Shown: positions 1-10,888, numbered from the stretch's first letter. The stretch is DNA of 64,000 bases from Rubricoccus marinus (GCF_002257665.1 NZ_MQWB01000001.1:3890488-3954487); one strand, 5' to 3'. The notes: generated from the sequence alone by a model not told the origin. Translations and numbers: made by a program.

Positions 1-1395
<1,395 letters not shown>

Positions 1396-1515
1396 TCTCA
1401 GGCGAGGCAGCAGGTGGAGAGGGAGGCTACGCCCACCCGCCGAACAGTGCCCCCGCCTCACAACCTTTTCGCCTCTGGCGCGGGTGCGCCAGAGGCCCGG
1501 TGGCTTCTCGCGGAG

Positions 1516-3498
1516 CTACGGCGTCTCCACCTTGGCGAACCACACGTCGCGCGTGCGGCCGCTGCCTGCGCGGAAGCCCGTTACAGCGCCCGAGTCGTCG
1601 CGTTCGAAATCGACCGTCGCGATGGGGAAGCCGCCGGTGAAGTCGTCCCCGGTGCTGTGGGCCAGCGTGACCGGCTCCTCGAAGCGGCGGTGGACCAGGT
1701 GCAGCTCGTCGCCGTCCACCTCGACAGTGTAGAACGTCTCCATCTCCTCGCTGAAGTAGCGGCCGGCGTAGTCCGCCAGAGGCGCGGGCTCGGCGGCCTC
1801 GTCGGGCAGGCGCGTGGCGGGGTGGTCGCCGCCCTGGTGGAGCGTGATCGTCGGGACGGTGCCGTCGTCGGCGACGTTGAACGTCACGCTTGCGGGCACC
1901 ACGCGGAGCTCGAAGGTCTCGGCGGAGATGGGGAAGATCTCGACCTCGGACTGGCCGGTGGCCTGGGTGAAGTAGCGGCCGTCCTCGCGGCGGAAGGTGA
2001 GGATAAAGCCGGGCATCTCCTCCAACTCGTATCGCCCCGCGTAGGCGTCGAACGTCTCGGGGTCGAAGCTCTCCGGGTCGAAGTCCTCGCCAGAGGCCGC
2101 TGGCGCGTCGGCCTCGTCCTCTGGCGTGAAGTGGTCGGCGAAGAAGGCGTTTGCGACCTGCGCCACTGCGTTGGGAATGCTTGGCGTGTTGCTGAGCACG
2201 ATGATTCCGCTCTCGATGTCCGGCATGTAGCCGAAGTCCGAGCGGTGCGCCATGTCGGCGCCGCCGTGCTGGAAGCGCCGCTGCCCGCGCACCTCATCGA
2301 TAAAGAGGCCAAAGCCGTAGTCCGTCGTGTCGCCAGAGGCCAGCACGTACGGCGTCGTCATCTGCGCGATGACGCGCTCGCCGCCGAGGCGGGCCGTGCG
2401 GTAGTTGTCCATCCACTTCGCGAGGTCGGGCGCGGTGGAGTAGATGCCGCCGGCGCCCATCGCGCCGCCGAGGTCCGGCACCTCGTCCCAGCCGCCTCCT
2501 TCGGCGGCGGTGTAGCCGCTGGCGCGGCCGGGGATGATCGTCGTGGGCGATTCGCGGACGTAGGTGTTCTCCATGCCGAGCGGGAGGAAGACGTTGGCGC
2601 GCATCCAGTCCGGGAAGCTCTCCTCCGTCACGCGCTCCACGACCGTCGCCAGAAGCGCGAAGGCGGTGTTGTTGTAGTTCCACTCGGTTCCCGGCGTGTT
2701 CTGCAACTCGGTCTGGCGCTGGACGAGCGAGATGATCTCGTGGCGCTCGATCGCCAAGGGGGCCACGCCGCTCATCGCGAGGGCGTTGAGGAACTCGCGG
2801 TAGCCGCTCGTGTGGGTGAGGAGGTGGCGGATGGTGACCGTCGCGCCGAGGTCCGGGAGTTCGGGGATGTGCGCGCGGATGTCGTCGTCCAGGCCCAGCT
2901 CGCCCCGCTCCGCCAGAAGCGCGATCGCGAAGGCGGTGAACTGCTTCGACGTGGAGCCGATGTTGGTCGGCGTGTCCAGCGTGTACGGGATGCCGTAGGT
3001 AAGGCTCGCCATGCCGTACGGCTTCGCAAAGACCAGCTCGCCGCGCTCCACGATTGCGACGACCACGCCGGGCGAGTCGTCGCTGTCGAGCACGGCGTAC
3101 TGCTGGTCCACAATGGCCTCTGGCGCCGTGGCCACGGGCTCGGAGCGGAGGATCTCCAGCGCGTAGGTGCCCTTGGCGTTCTCGAACGGCGTGACGGTGA
3201 TCGTGTAGACGCCAGAGGCCTCACTCACGAACTGGAACGGGTCGGTGCCTCTGGCGGACTCGTCGAACTCGCCGACGGCCTCGCCGTCCGGTCCGGTGAC
3301 GGTCACGACAACGTCGGCGTCGACCTGCACGGCGCGGCCGAGCACGAACTGGTCGGCGTCGAGCGCGAGGGTGTAGGCGTCCGAGTCGCCAGAGGCGGTG
3401 GTGCCCTCGGCGGGCTGGCCAGGCACGAGGGCCTCTTGCGCGGCTGCGCCGCCAGAGGCGAGCGCGAGGAGGAGGGCGAGGGTGTAGCGAGGCGTCAT
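1516..3498 (-). CDS. Secreted serine beta-lactamase-family hydrolase
   Basis: This is a 660-residue exported protein of the class C beta-lactamase/D-aminopeptidase (DUF302-like 'serine hydrolase') fold. Residues 1-20 form a signal peptide ending GAAAQ. A beta-rich prepeptidase-like region follows (about 25-120). The hydrolase domain carries S-T-S-K at 182-185 (nucleophile and general base), Y-N-N at 275-277 and an HGG triad at 411-413, so all three active-site motifs are intact. The last 200 residues look like two lipocalin-like beta domains (each starting YAGRY), as in many Bacteroidota paralogues. Likely substrates are D-amino-acid peptides or esters in the periplasm; the actual substrate cannot be read from sequence. 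Confidence 0.9.
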   Translation of the reverse strand: MTPRYTLALLLALASGGAAAQEALVPGQPAEGTTASGDSDAYTLALDADQFVLGRAVQVDADVVVTVTGPDGEAVGEFDESARGTDPFQFVSEASGVYTITVTPFENAKGTYALEILRSEPVATAPEAIVDQQYAVLDSDDSPGVVVAIVERGELVFAKPYGMASLTYGIPYTLDTPTNIGSTSKQFTAFAIALLAERGELGLDDDIRAHIPELPDLGATVTIRHLLTHTSGYREFLNALAMSGVAPLAIERHEIISLVQRQTELQNTPGTEWNYNNTAFALLATVVERVTEESFPDWMRANVFLPLGMENTYVRESPTTIIPGRASGYTAAEGGGWDEVPDLGGAMGAGGIYSTAPDLAKWMDNYRTARLGGERVIAQMTTPYVLASGDTTDYGFGLFIDEVRGQRRFQHGGADMAHRSDFGYMPDIESGIIVLSNTPSIPNAVAQVANAFFADHFTPEDEADAPAASGEDFDPESFDPETFDAYAGRYELEEMPGFILTFRREDGRYFTQATGQSEVEIFPISAETFELRVVPASVTFNVADDGTVPTITLHQGGDHPATRLPDEAAEPAPLADYAGRYFSEEMETFYTVEVDGDELHLVHRRFEEPVTLAHSTGDDFTGGFPIATVDFERDDSGAVTGFRAGSGRTRDVWFAKVETP

Positions 3499-3630
3499 GT
3501 GGGGTGAGGAAGAGTCCGGCCTCTGTTCGGATGCGCGGCCCCGATGTTTCGCCCGCGGCGCTCGGGAACGCCGCCAGTTTCATCGTCGCTCCGCTTGGAA
3601 GCCGTCCGGCGCGCTCGGTACCTTGCTGGT

Positions 3631-3704
3631 GCCCCTATAGCTCAGTTGGTTAGAGCAGCGGACTCTTAATCCGCGTGTCGCTGGTTCGAATCCAGCTGGG
3701 GGCA
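3631..3704 (+). tRNA. tRNA-Lys (anticodon CTT)
   Basis: The cloverleaf is complete. The acceptor arm GCCCCTA pairs with TGGGGGC at 3697-3703, and A3704 is the discriminator base. The D arm is GCTC/GAGC. The anticodon stem GCGGA/TCCGC encloses the loop CTCTTAA, giving anticodon CTT. The T arm GCTGG/CCAGC encloses TTCGAAT. CCA is not encoded. A strong intrinsic terminator follows eight bases later. Confidence 0.97.
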
Positions 3705-3711
3705 CACAGGA

Positions 3712-3749
3712 AAGGCCTCTGGCGCAACCGCCAGAGGCCTTCTTTTTTT
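3712..3749 (+). terminator. Intrinsic terminator of tRNA-Lys, built from the CGCCAGAGGC repeat
   Basis: A perfect 13-bp stem (AAGGCCTCTGGCG at 3712-3724, CGCCAGAGGCCTT at 3729-3741) with a CAAC tetraloop is followed by C and seven T. Both arms are copies of the window-wide decamer repeat. This is the clearest rho-independent terminator in the window. Confidence 0.93.
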
Positions 3750-3765
3750 GGGCATGCGCCAGAGG

Positions 3766-4497
3766 CTACACGTCGTCGACGGTCTCGTCGATCTGGTCGT
3801 CGAGGTCCTTGGCGGGCTCGCCGTGGCCTGGCCCGAGGACGACGTCGATCAGGCCGAACTCCTTGGCCTCGACGGGGCTCATGAAGTTGTCCCGGTCCGT
3901 CCGCTCCTCGATGGTCTCGACGGTCTGGCCGGTGTGGTGCGCGAGGACCTCGTTGAGGCGCTGCTTGATGTAGAGGATCTCCTTGGCCTGGATCTCGATG
4001 TCCGAGGCCTGGCCCTGCGCGCCAGAGGACGGCTGGTGGATCATGATGCGGGAGTTGGGGAGCGCCGCGCGCTTGCCCTTCGCGCCGCCGGCCAGGAAGA
4101 CGGAGCCCATGCTCGCCGCGAGGCCGACGCAGATCGTCGCCACGTCGGGCTTGACGAACTGCATGGTGTCGTAGACGGCCATGCCGGAGTACACCGCGCC
4201 GCCGGGCGAGTTGATGTACAGGTTGATGTCCTTGTCCGGGTCGTCAGCGGCGAGGAAGAGCAGCTGGGCAACGGCGAGGTTGGCCGTCTGGTCGTTGACC
4301 TGCGTGCCGAAGAGGACGATGCGGTCCTTGAGCAGGCGCGAGAAGATGTCGAACGAGCGCTCGCCGCGCGTCGTCTGCTCGATCACCATCGGCACGAGCG
4401 CGTTGATGGGCGCGGCCTCTTGCGGGCCGGAGTAGATGCCGCCGGGCAGGCTCGTGATGCCTTTGGCGAAGGTGACGAAGTCGCTGATCTGGGACAT
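3766..4497 (-). CDS. clpP: ATP-dependent Clp protease proteolytic subunit
   Basis: This encodes the 243-residue serine peptidase that forms the double heptamer degrading substrates fed by ClpX or ClpA/C. The catalytic triad is intact: Ser129 in GLAASMGS, His154 in IMIHQP and Asp203 in TDRDNFMS. The acidic tail (about residues 225-243) is longer than in E. coli ClpP. I chose the ATG at 4497 because the protein then begins [10 protein letters not shown] and shows no propeptide-like extension; upstream in-frame codons read through low-complexity sequence. The TAG stop shares its bases with a copy of the repeat. No clpX lies next to it. Confidence 0.96.
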   Translation of the reverse strand: MSQISDFVTFAKGITSLPGGIYSGPQEAAPINALVPMVIEQTTRGERSFDIFSRLLKDRIVLFGTQVNDQTANLAVAQLLFLAADDPDKDINLYINSPGGAVYSGMAVYDTMQFVKPDVATICVGLAASMGSVFLAGGAKGKRAALPNSRIMIHQPSSGAQGQASDIEIQAKEILYIKQRLNEVLAHHTGQTVETIEERTDRDNFMSPVEAKEFGLIDVVLGPGHGEPAKDLDDQIDETVDDV

Positions 4498-4660
4498 TTT
4501 CGGGGTCGGGTGTGTCGGTGACAAGTTCGCGTCCTCGCACCCGGCGCGCCGCGCCACGGTTCCGAAACCGCGCGACGGGGAGATTCGGCCAGGGAAGGGG
4601 ACCAGACGGGTGCCCACGGCGCCGTCCATTCGCCAGCCCGCGCCTCTGGCGGCTCCCTGC

Positions 4661-4678
4661 GCCTCTGGCGCCAGAGGC
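4661..4678. repeat. Perfect 18-bp palindrome of the CGCCAGAGGC family
   Basis: GCCTCTGGCGCCAGAGGC lies in the gap between divergent clpP and the MutS-like gene. It is two decamer copies in inverted orientation. Confidence 0.95.
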
Positions 4679-4718
4679 GCGCGTGCAACCGGGAGCGGGC
4701 GCGGCGCGTCCCGGCACG

Positions 4719-6605
4719 ATGCACGCTGATCGCCTCCCCGACCTCCTCCAGCGGCTCGACCGCCATGCCGCCTCGCTGCGGCAGACGAGCCTCCGCTTTT
4801 CCCGCCTCCGCCTCGCGGCCGCCCTCGGCGGCATCGGCCTCGCGCTGGCGCTTGGCGGGACGGTCGGGCCTCTAGCGGGCTGGCTCACCGCGCTGGGCAC
4901 GATCCTCGTGTTCAGTGTCCTCGTGCGCTTCCACGACCGCGTGGAGGTGGCGCTCAAGCGGAACCGGCTCTGGCGGACGCTTCAGGCGCGGCACCTCGCG
5001 CGCGTGACGTTGGACTGGGACGCGCTCGGCCCGGCGCCGGCGCCCGCGCCGCCCGGCCACGCGTTCGCGTCGGACCTGGACGTGGTGGGGCCGCGCTCGC
5101 TTTTGCACCTGCTGGACACGACGGGGACGGCGGGCGCCCGCACCCGCCTCCGCGGCTGGCTCCTGGCGTCCGTCCCCGACGCCGACGCGGGGCGCCTCCG
5201 CCAGCGCCGCGTCCGCGCCCTCGTGCCGCGCCGCCGTTTGCGCGACCGCCTCGCGCTGCTCGCCCATACCGCCAGCGGCTCGGCCGACGCGCGCTGGAGC
5301 GACGCGTCGCTCCGGACCTGGCTGGACGCGCCAGAGGCCGACGGCTCCGTCCGCACCTGGGCGCTCGTGCTGGGCTCGCTCGCCGCGCTAACGGCGATCC
5401 TCATCGTGATCGCGATTATCGGTGGCCCGTCGCTGTGGGGCTACTCGTTCGTGGTGTACCTGCTGCTGTACGTCTCGCGCTACGCGGCCTTTTCCGAGGT
5501 CTTCGACCGCGCCTACGACTTGCAGCACGGGCTTGCGCAGATCGCGCCGATGCTGGACTTCGCGGAGGCGGACGGAGCGCGCCGCGACCCCGACCTCGCG
5601 CCGTTGTGGGAGCCTCTGGCGGGCGAGAGCGCGCCGAGCCGGCACCTCAAGCGGCTGGACCGGATCGCGTCGGCCGCGGCGGTGACGCGCAACGACGTGG
5701 GCCGCGTGGTCATCAACGCGATCCTGCCCTACGACCTGCTGCTCACGCTCGCGCTGAACCGGCTGCGGACGGAATTCGCGCGCCTGCTCCCGCCGTGGCT
5801 GGACGCCGTCTACGAGATCGAGGCGCTGGGCGCGCTCGCCGCCGCCTATGACTTCCGCCGCGAGGCCACCGCGTTCCCCGACCTCTCGCCTCTGGCGCCA
5901 GAGGCCTCGGGCGCGCCGCCGCTTTTCCGTGCGGCCGATCTCCGGCACCCGCTCCTGCCGCTCGGCGGAGCGCGTGGCAACGAGATTGAGCTAGGCGCGG
6001 GGGAGGTCATCCTCGTGACCGGCTCCAACATGTCGGGCAAGAGCACCTTTCTCCGCTCCATCGGCGTGGCGAGCGTGCTGGGATGGGCCGGCGGGCCCGT
6101 CTGGGCCGAGTCGGCATCGTTGCGGCCGCTGCGGCCGTTCGCGTCCATGCGCATCGGCGACGTGCTCCAGGAAGGCCTCTCCACCTTCTACGCCGAAGTC
6201 AAGCGCCTCAAGGCGCTGCTGGACTCCGTCGAGACGCCCGCGGATCGGCGTCCGGGGCAGGTGCCGGCCTCTGGCGAGAGCGCGGAGGCCGTGCCGTCGC
6301 TCGTGCTGATCGACGAGATGCTGCGCGGCACGAACAATCGCGAGCGGCTGGCGGGTGCGCAAGCCATCGTGCGGGCGCTCGCGGGCGCTCACGCCACGTC
6401 TCTCGTCGCCACGCACGACCTCGCGCTGGCGGATCTGGAGCAGGAGGACGCGCGCGTCAGCAACGCGCACTTCCGCGAGGAGGCCGAGGGCGACCGCCTC
6501 GCCTTCGATTACCTCTTGCGTCCCGGCCCGTGCCCCACCACGAACGCGCTCATCATCATGCACCGCGCGGGCCTGCCGGTGGTGCTGGAGCCCGCGACGG
6601 GATAA
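4719..6605 (+). CDS. Membrane-anchored MutS-family ATPase
   Basis: This 628-residue protein has the C-terminal ATPase core of MutS: Walker [10 protein letters not shown], then [17 protein letters not shown] and [13 protein letters not shown] (Walker B region). It has no N-terminal mismatch-binding domain with the Phe-X-Glu motif and no C-terminal Smr nuclease. Instead there are hydrophobic pairs near residues 30-65 and 205-245, the latter containing [18 protein letters not shown], which predict membrane insertion with a cytoplasmic lever and ATPase region. This architecture is known from Bacteroidota, where it is annotated only as 'MutS-related'. A role in canonical mismatch repair is therefore unlikely. 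The ATG at 4719 begins directly before the first amphipathic helix. Confidence 0.88.
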   Translation: MHADRLPDLLQRLDRHAASLRQTSLRFSRLRLAAALGGIGLALALGGTVGPLAGWLTALGTILVFSVLVRFHDRVEVALKRNRLWRTLQARHLARVTLDWDALGPAPAPAPPGHAFASDLDVVGPRSLLHLLDTTGTAGARTRLRGWLLASVPDADAGRLRQRRVRALVPRRRLRDRLALLAHTASGSADARWSDASLRTWLDAPEADGSVRTWALVLGSLAALTAILIVIAIIGGPSLWGYSFVVYLLLYVSRYAAFSEVFDRAYDLQHGLAQIAPMLDFAEADGARRDPDLAPLWEPLAGESAPSRHLKRLDRIASAAAVTRNDVGRVVINAILPYDLLLTLALNRLRTEFARLLPPWLDAVYEIEALGALAAAYDFRREATAFPDLSPLAPEASGAPPLFRAADLRHPLLPLGGARGNEIELGAGEVILVTGSNMSGKSTFLRSIGVASVLGWAGGPVWAESASLRPLRPFASMRIGDVLQEGLSTFYAEVKRLKALLDSVETPADRRPGQVPASGESAEAVPSLVLIDEMLRGTNNRERLAGAQAIVRALAGAHATSLVATHDLALADLEQEDARVSNAHFREEAEGDRLAFDYLLRPGPCPTTNALIIMHRAGLPVVLEPATG

Positions 6606-6636
6606 GAGGGGAGGCGCCAGAGGCGCCCGGATCATA

Positions 6637-6654
6637 GCCTCTGGCGCCAGAGGC
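6637..6654. repeat. 18-bp palindrome overlapping a stop codon
   Basis: GCCTCTGGCGCCAGAGGC sits between the convergent MutS-like and esterase genes. Its last base is the first base of the complement of the esterase TAG stop. Confidence 0.93.
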
Positions 6655-7358
6655 TACTGGTCCCCCTCTGCTTCGCACCCTGCCGTCGCGCCTGTTCGGA
6701 GAAAGCAGGCGGTCATCCGCGCCACGGACGGCTTCGTCATGATGAACGTGTGGCCGGACGCCACCACAACGTGCTCGGCCTCGCCCTCAAGGTGGCTTTC
6801 CTCCAGGCTCACCTTGCCGTCGCGGTCTCCCGCGATGACGGCGATCTCGACGGCCTCTGGCGGGGGCATCGCCGCGACGGTGCTGTTCTCGGTCTTGAGT
6901 TCGGTGATCGGCCGCAGCATCCAGCCGACCCATTTCGAGAGCCGGTCGGCGGTCTCGGAGCCTTGGTTCGGCGGTGCCATCATGACCACGCGGCCCAGGT
7001 GCTCGGGCCGCTCGTCCTCAATCAACTGCCGCACCACGATCCCGCCCAGACTGTGCGTCACGAAGTGCACCTGTGCGGGCGGGTTCGCCTCCGTCTCGCG
7101 CTCTAGAACGGCGTTCAGGTCTCCCGCGATGGTCTCGATGTCCGGACCAAAGCTGTCGTAGCCGTAGTTGAGCGTGCGGAAGCCCTGCTGGCGGAGGCGA
7201 AGCTCCATCGGCACCATGGAGAACTGGCTGCGGCCCATGCCGTGCACGAGGACGACCAACTCGCGCGGGGCCTCTGGCGCGAGGCCGCGCGGCGCGCAGC
7301 CGCTGAGGGCGAGCGCGAGAAGCGCGACGGAAAGAACGCGGATTCGGGGGCGGGTCAT
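6654..7358 (-). CDS. Alpha/beta-hydrolase lipoprotein
   Basis: This 234-residue protein has a lipoprotein signal (MTRPRIRVLSVALLALALSGC) and an alpha/beta-hydrolase fold. VLVHGMGRS holds the oxyanion-hole HG pair and THSLGGIVVRQL the nucleophile elbow Ser. It resembles PGAP1-like or lipase class 2 esterases of the periplasm. An upstream ATG nine codons earlier would give MTPEAILPV ahead of the signal; that stretch is encoded by a repeat copy, so I prefer 7358. The substrate is unknown. Confidence 0.86.
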   Translation of the reverse strand: MTRPRIRVLSVALLALALSGCAPRGLAPEAPRELVVLVHGMGRSQFSMVPMELRLRQQGFRTLNYGYDSFGPDIETIAGDLNAVLERETEANPPAQVHFVTHSLGGIVVRQLIEDERPEHLGRVVMMAPPNQGSETADRLSKWVGWMLRPITELKTENSTVAAMPPPEAVEIAVIAGDRDGKVSLEESHLEGEAEHVVVASGHTFIMTKPSVARMTACFLRTGATAGCEAEGDQ

Positions 7359-7415
7359 AACGGGAAGAATAGCCTCTGGCGTCACGGGCCTTTGGCGCCA
7401 GAGGCCTAAACGGAA

Positions 7416-7445
7416 CGCGCCCGTCTACCGAAGCAGACGGGCGCG
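7416..7445 (-). terminator. Hairpin terminator downstream of trigger factor
   Basis: An 11-bp perfect stem (CGCGCCCGTCT / AGACGGGCGCG) with an 8-nt loop lies 33 bases after the tig stop. Read on the minus strand it is followed by CGTTTAGG and then a copy of the decamer repeat. Confidence 0.7.
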
Positions 7446-7477
7446 GGTTGCGGTCGCCAGAGGCGGCGCGTGTCCGC

Positions 7478-8812
7478 CTACTCGCCAGAGGTCTTCTCGG
7501 CCTCCAGGTCCTCGCGGCTCTTCTCTACGATCTCGAAGCGCTTGCCGAGCGACTCGAAGACGCGCTGGTTGAGAAGGTGGTCGCCCATCTGCTGCATCAT
7601 CTGCGGCTGCTGGGTAAAGAAGCCCTTCATCATCTCGATGTCGCCGTCCTCGCCCGCGATGCGTGCAAACTCGGCGTCGAAGTCCTCGTTCGTGACTTCC
7701 AGGCCTTCCTCTTCCACGAGCTTGTCCTTGACGAGCAACCAGCGGACCTGCTTTTCAGCCTGCTCGCGGTTCTGCTCGCGGAACGCCTCCACGTCGAAGC
7801 CGGCGGGGAGCTGCTTGTTGGGCTGCTTCTCGCGGATCTCTTCCAGCGAGGCGTCCAGGGCGGCGTCGCTCAGGACTTCGGGGATGGCGAAGGGGTGCGC
7901 GTCCACGAACGCCTCCACCATCTTGGACTCCATGTTCTGGCGCGCGCGGCGGTTCCAGTTCTCCTCCAGCTCGTTGCGGGCCTCCTCGCGGAGCCCGTCC
8001 ACGGTCTCCTGCTTGCCGGAGGTGTGCTCCTTGACCCACTCGTCGGTCATCTCGGGGATGTCGCGGCGCTGCACGGTCTGGACCGTGATCTGGTAGCGGT
8101 CCACGTGCTCGTCGTGGTCCAGCTCCTCGTCCTCCTCGTGCTCGTGGGGGAACTCGACGATGAACTCGTCGCCAGAGGTTTTGCCGATCAGGCCGTCCTT
8201 GAGCTCGGGGCGGAGGTCGGGGTTGGCGAGGACGATCTGCGCGTCGCTCTGCTTCGGGCCGGAGGGCTCGTCCTCGGCGTTGACGGGCTGGATGTCCACA
8301 ATGGCGACGTGGTCGGCGGTCAGCGCCGTGCCTTCGGGCTCGTCTTCGAGCGTGGCCGCGAGGTCGCGGCGGCGCTCCAGGTCGGCCTCGATGTCCTCGT
8401 CGGTGAACGTCCGCACGAGGCGCGTGACCGGCACGCCGCTCATCTCGGCGAGCTCGAACTGCGGCTTGACGCCGAAGCGGACTTCCGCCTTCAGCTCCGC
8501 GTCCTTGTCGTCCACGTCGAAGTCCATGTCCACCAGACGCGGCTGGCCGATGGGGTCGTAGGACTCGTTCTCCACGACGGCCGTCCGGTAGGCCTCGCCG
8601 ATGGCCGCCTCGGCGACCTGCACGGCGACCTGCTGGCCCACCATCTTGCGGACGACGCCCATGGGCACCTTGCCGGGGCGGAAGCCCTTGAGGCTGATCT
8701 GGGCGCGCTCTTTCTTGAGCGCATCGGTGATCTGTTCCTGGATCTCGTCGGTCGGGACGACGATGTCGAGGGCGTAATCGACCTCGGAGAGTTCGCGGAC
8801 GTCGGTCTGCAT
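7478..8812 (-). CDS. tig: Trigger factor
   Basis: This encodes the 444-residue ribosome-bound chaperone and peptidyl-prolyl isomerase that meets nascent chains at the exit tunnel. The N-terminal ribosome-binding signature GFRPGKVP is at residues 43-50. The PPIase-like insertion is divergent, with an acidic stretch HEHEEDEELDHDEHVD instead of a canonical FKBP core. This is common in Bacteroidota and suggests loss of isomerase activity. The long helical C-terminal arms are present. I chose the ATG at 8812 because the conserved MQTDVRELSEVDY start matches the family. Confidence 0.95.
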   Translation of the reverse strand: MQTDVRELSEVDYALDIVVPTDEIQEQITDALKKERAQISLKGFRPGKVPMGVVRKMVGQQVAVQVAEAAIGEAYRTAVVENESYDPIGQPRLVDMDFDVDDKDAELKAEVRFGVKPQFELAEMSGVPVTRLVRTFTDEDIEADLERRRDLAATLEDEPEGTALTADHVAIVDIQPVNAEDEPSGPKQSDAQIVLANPDLRPELKDGLIGKTSGDEFIVEFPHEHEEDEELDHDEHVDRYQITVQTVQRRDIPEMTDEWVKEHTSGKQETVDGLREEARNELEENWNRRARQNMESKMVEAFVDAHPFAIPEVLSDAALDASLEEIREKQPNKQLPAGFDVEAFREQNREQAEKQVRWLLVKDKLVEEEGLEVTNEDFDAEFARIAGEDGDIEMMKGFFTQQPQMMQQMGDHLLNQRVFESLGKRFEIVEKSREDLEAEKTSGE

Positions 8813-9038
8813 CGGTTTCGGCGCGGGGTGTTTAAGCACAGAGGCGCGGCCCGCTGAGGAGCCACGCCCGTGGTACCGAAAAACTAGGGGATAGGATCTC
8901 GCCCGGCGGTGAGGATGCCGGGAATCGGGCCTCTGGCGAGAGGGAGGGGCCGCTGGCGCCAGAGGCCGCTGCAGCGCGGCGCGCGCGGGCTCCGTACGGG
9001 GAGGGACACCCTTCCGGCGCGGCCCCGCGCCTCCGCAC

Positions 9039-10271
9039 ATGCGACTCCTCCTCGCCCTCTTCCTCCTCGCGCCGCTGGCGGCGTGCGACCTCGCCGGAGA
9101 GGACGCGCCCCAGGACCCCACGCCCATCGCGCTCTCGCCTCTGGCGAAAGACCTCGTGGACCAGGGCAACAGCTTCGGCGTGGCGCTTTTCGCCGAAACC
9201 GCCGCCGAGGACGACGGCAACCTCATGCTCTCGCCGCTGAGCGCGAGCGTGGCGCTGACGATGCTGATGAACGGCGCCTCTGGCGACACCTATGACCAGA
9301 TCCACGCGATGCTCGGGCTCGCGCCAGAGGCCGACCTGGACGCCGTCAACGCGGCCTACGCCGATCTCCGCGAGCAACTCCTGGAGGCCGATCCCGACGT
9401 GCAGTTCACGCTCGCCAACGCCCTGTTCCACAACTCGAACGTCACCGACGGCTTCCCGCTGGAGGCGCCGTTCCTCGCCGCGCTGCGCGGCCCGTTCGAG
9501 GCGCGCGTGGACGGCCTGGACTTTTTCGCGCCAGAGGCGCTCAGGACGATCAACGGCTGGGCCGCGGACCAGACCAACGACCGCGTCGAGACCGTGCTGA
9601 GCGAGTTGGACCCGGACCTCGTGCTGCTGCTCATGAACGCGCTCTACTTCAAGGGCGACTGGTCCACGCCGTTCAAAGAGGAGAACACGCGGCCCGCCGC
9701 GTTCACGCTCGCCTCTGGCGAGACCGTGCAGGCGCCGACGATGCACGGCGGCGTGCAGGCGCTCTTGGCCTCTGGCGACGGCTACACCGCGCTGGAGATG
9801 CCCTACGGCCGCCGCAACTTCTCAATGGTGGTCCTCACGCCAGAGGCGGGCTCGCTCGCGGATTTCGGCGCCGCGCTCCGCGGCGGCCTCTGGCGCGACG
9901 CGACGGCGGCCCTGGACGCGCAAGAGGTCTTCTACAAGGTGGACGTGGCGCTCCCGCGCTTCTCCTTCGAGACCGACAAGACACTCAACGGTACGCTGGA
10001 GGCGCTGGGCATGACCGACGCCTTCGGGCCGCGGGCGGACCTCTCGCGCATCCAGGCGCAACTCTCGATGGTGGTCAGCTTCGTGAAGCAGAACACGTTC
10101 GTGGAGGTCAACGAGGAGGGGACGGAAGCCGCGGCCGTGACGACGGTCGGCGTGACGGCGACCTCGCTCGGCCCGCAGTTCTCCGCCGACCGGCCGTTCG
10201 TGTTCGCCATCCGCGAGCGCACGACGAACACGCTCCTCTTTATCGGGCAGGTCGCCGATCCCACCTCGTGA
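9039..10271 (+). CDS. Serpin-family protease inhibitor, lipoprotein
   Basis: This 410-residue serpin has a lipobox (LLALFLLAPLAAC), so it is probably tethered to the outer membrane. Core serpin motifs are present: NLMLSPLSASVALTM, LANALF, LLLMNALYFKGDW and the C-terminal RPFVFAIRERTTNTLLFIGQV. The hinge EEGTEAAAVTT is the inhibitory consensus. Counting from it places P1-P1' at Thr-Ser in VTATSL, which suggests an elastase- or subtilisin-type target; this is inference. Several loops (LAPEADLD, ASGET, ASGDG) are encoded by copies of the decamer repeat. Confidence 0.93.
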   Translation: MRLLLALFLLAPLAACDLAGEDAPQDPTPIALSPLAKDLVDQGNSFGVALFAETAAEDDGNLMLSPLSASVALTMLMNGASGDTYDQIHAMLGLAPEADLDAVNAAYADLREQLLEADPDVQFTLANALFHNSNVTDGFPLEAPFLAALRGPFEARVDGLDFFAPEALRTINGWAADQTNDRVETVLSELDPDLVLLLMNALYFKGDWSTPFKEENTRPAAFTLASGETVQAPTMHGGVQALLASGDGYTALEMPYGRRNFSMVVLTPEAGSLADFGAALRGGLWRDATAALDAQEVFYKVDVALPRFSFETDKTLNGTLEALGMTDAFGPRADLSRIQAQLSMVVSFVKQNTFVEVNEEGTEAAAVTTVGVTATSLGPQFSADRPFVFAIRERTTNTLLFIGQVADPTS

Positions 10272-10289
10272 GCCGGTTCCGCCAGAGGC

Positions 10290-10308
10290 CGCTGGGGACA
10301 TCCCAGCG
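10290..10308 (+). terminator. Weak hairpin after the serpin gene
   Basis: CGCTGGG and CCCAGCG enclose a 5-nt loop between the serpin stop and the sigma-factor start. There is no T tract, so it could be a weak terminator or a leader structure. Confidence 0.35.
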
Positions 10309-10345
10309 CCTCGCCTCGCTTCTGGCGCGCCCCTAGGTTGCGCGC

Positions 10346-10888
10346 GTGCCCACCGAGCGAGATCTCATCCACGGCTGCAAGCAGCAGCACCCCCCGAGCC
10401 AGGAGGCGTTGTACCGCCTCTACTGGTCGTTCGCCATGTCCGTCGCCCTCCGCTACGCCGCCTCTCGCGAGGACGCCCTCGAAGTCGCCCACGACGCGTT
10501 CGTCAAGGCGTTCGGCGCGATGGGCGATGTGGACCCGGGGCGGCCGTTCAAGCCGTGGTTCCGCCAGATCCTCGTCCGCTGCGCCATCGACCAGCACCGC
10601 TCCACGCGCCGTCACTACGCCACGCTCGCGCCCTCGGACGATCCGCCAGAGGCGCCGGTCCACGCCGATCAACTCGGCGCGCTGGAGACGGGTGAGATCC
10701 TCCAGCTTCTAGCGGAGTTGAGCGAGCCGCAGCGGGCCGTCTTCAACCTCTACGAAGTGGAGGGCTACTCGCACGACGAGATCGCGGGCCTCCTCGGCAT
10801 CGCCGTCGGCACGTCGCGTTCGCACCTCACGCGCGCCCGCGCTCGGCTCCAGGCGCTCTACCACCACCACATCGGGACGCTCTCATGA
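10346..10888 (+). CDS. ECF-type RNA polymerase sigma factor
   Basis: This is a 180-residue sigma-70 family protein with region 2 (YRLYWSFAMSVALRYAASREDALEVAHDAFVKAF) and region 4 (SEPQRAVFNLYEVEGYSHDEIAGLLGIAVGTSRSHLTRARARL). It starts at a GTG; no ATG in frame gives a complete region 2. Its last codons overlap the ATG of the next gene by four bases (ATGA), so the two are translationally coupled. The partner downstream has an anti-sigma-like N-terminus. The regulon cannot be inferred here. Confidence 0.93.
   Translation: MPTERDLIHGCKQQHPPSQEALYRLYWSFAMSVALRYAASREDALEVAHDAFVKAFGAMGDVDPGRPFKPWFRQILVRCAIDQHRSTRRHYATLAPSDDPPEAPVHADQLGALETGEILQLLAELSEPQRAVFNLYEVEGYSHDEIAGLLGIAVGTSRSHLTRARARLQALYHHHIGTLS

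Noticed and set aside
4512..4718. N-terminal extension of the MutS-like protein
   Set aside because: The extra 69 residues are Arg/Pro-rich, include repeat-encoded APLAP and RGARA, and run back to the clpP start; the ATG at 4719 is better.
4719..6605. Calling the MutS-like gene mutS or mutS2
   Set aside because: It lacks the mismatch-binding and Smr domains and has membrane helices.
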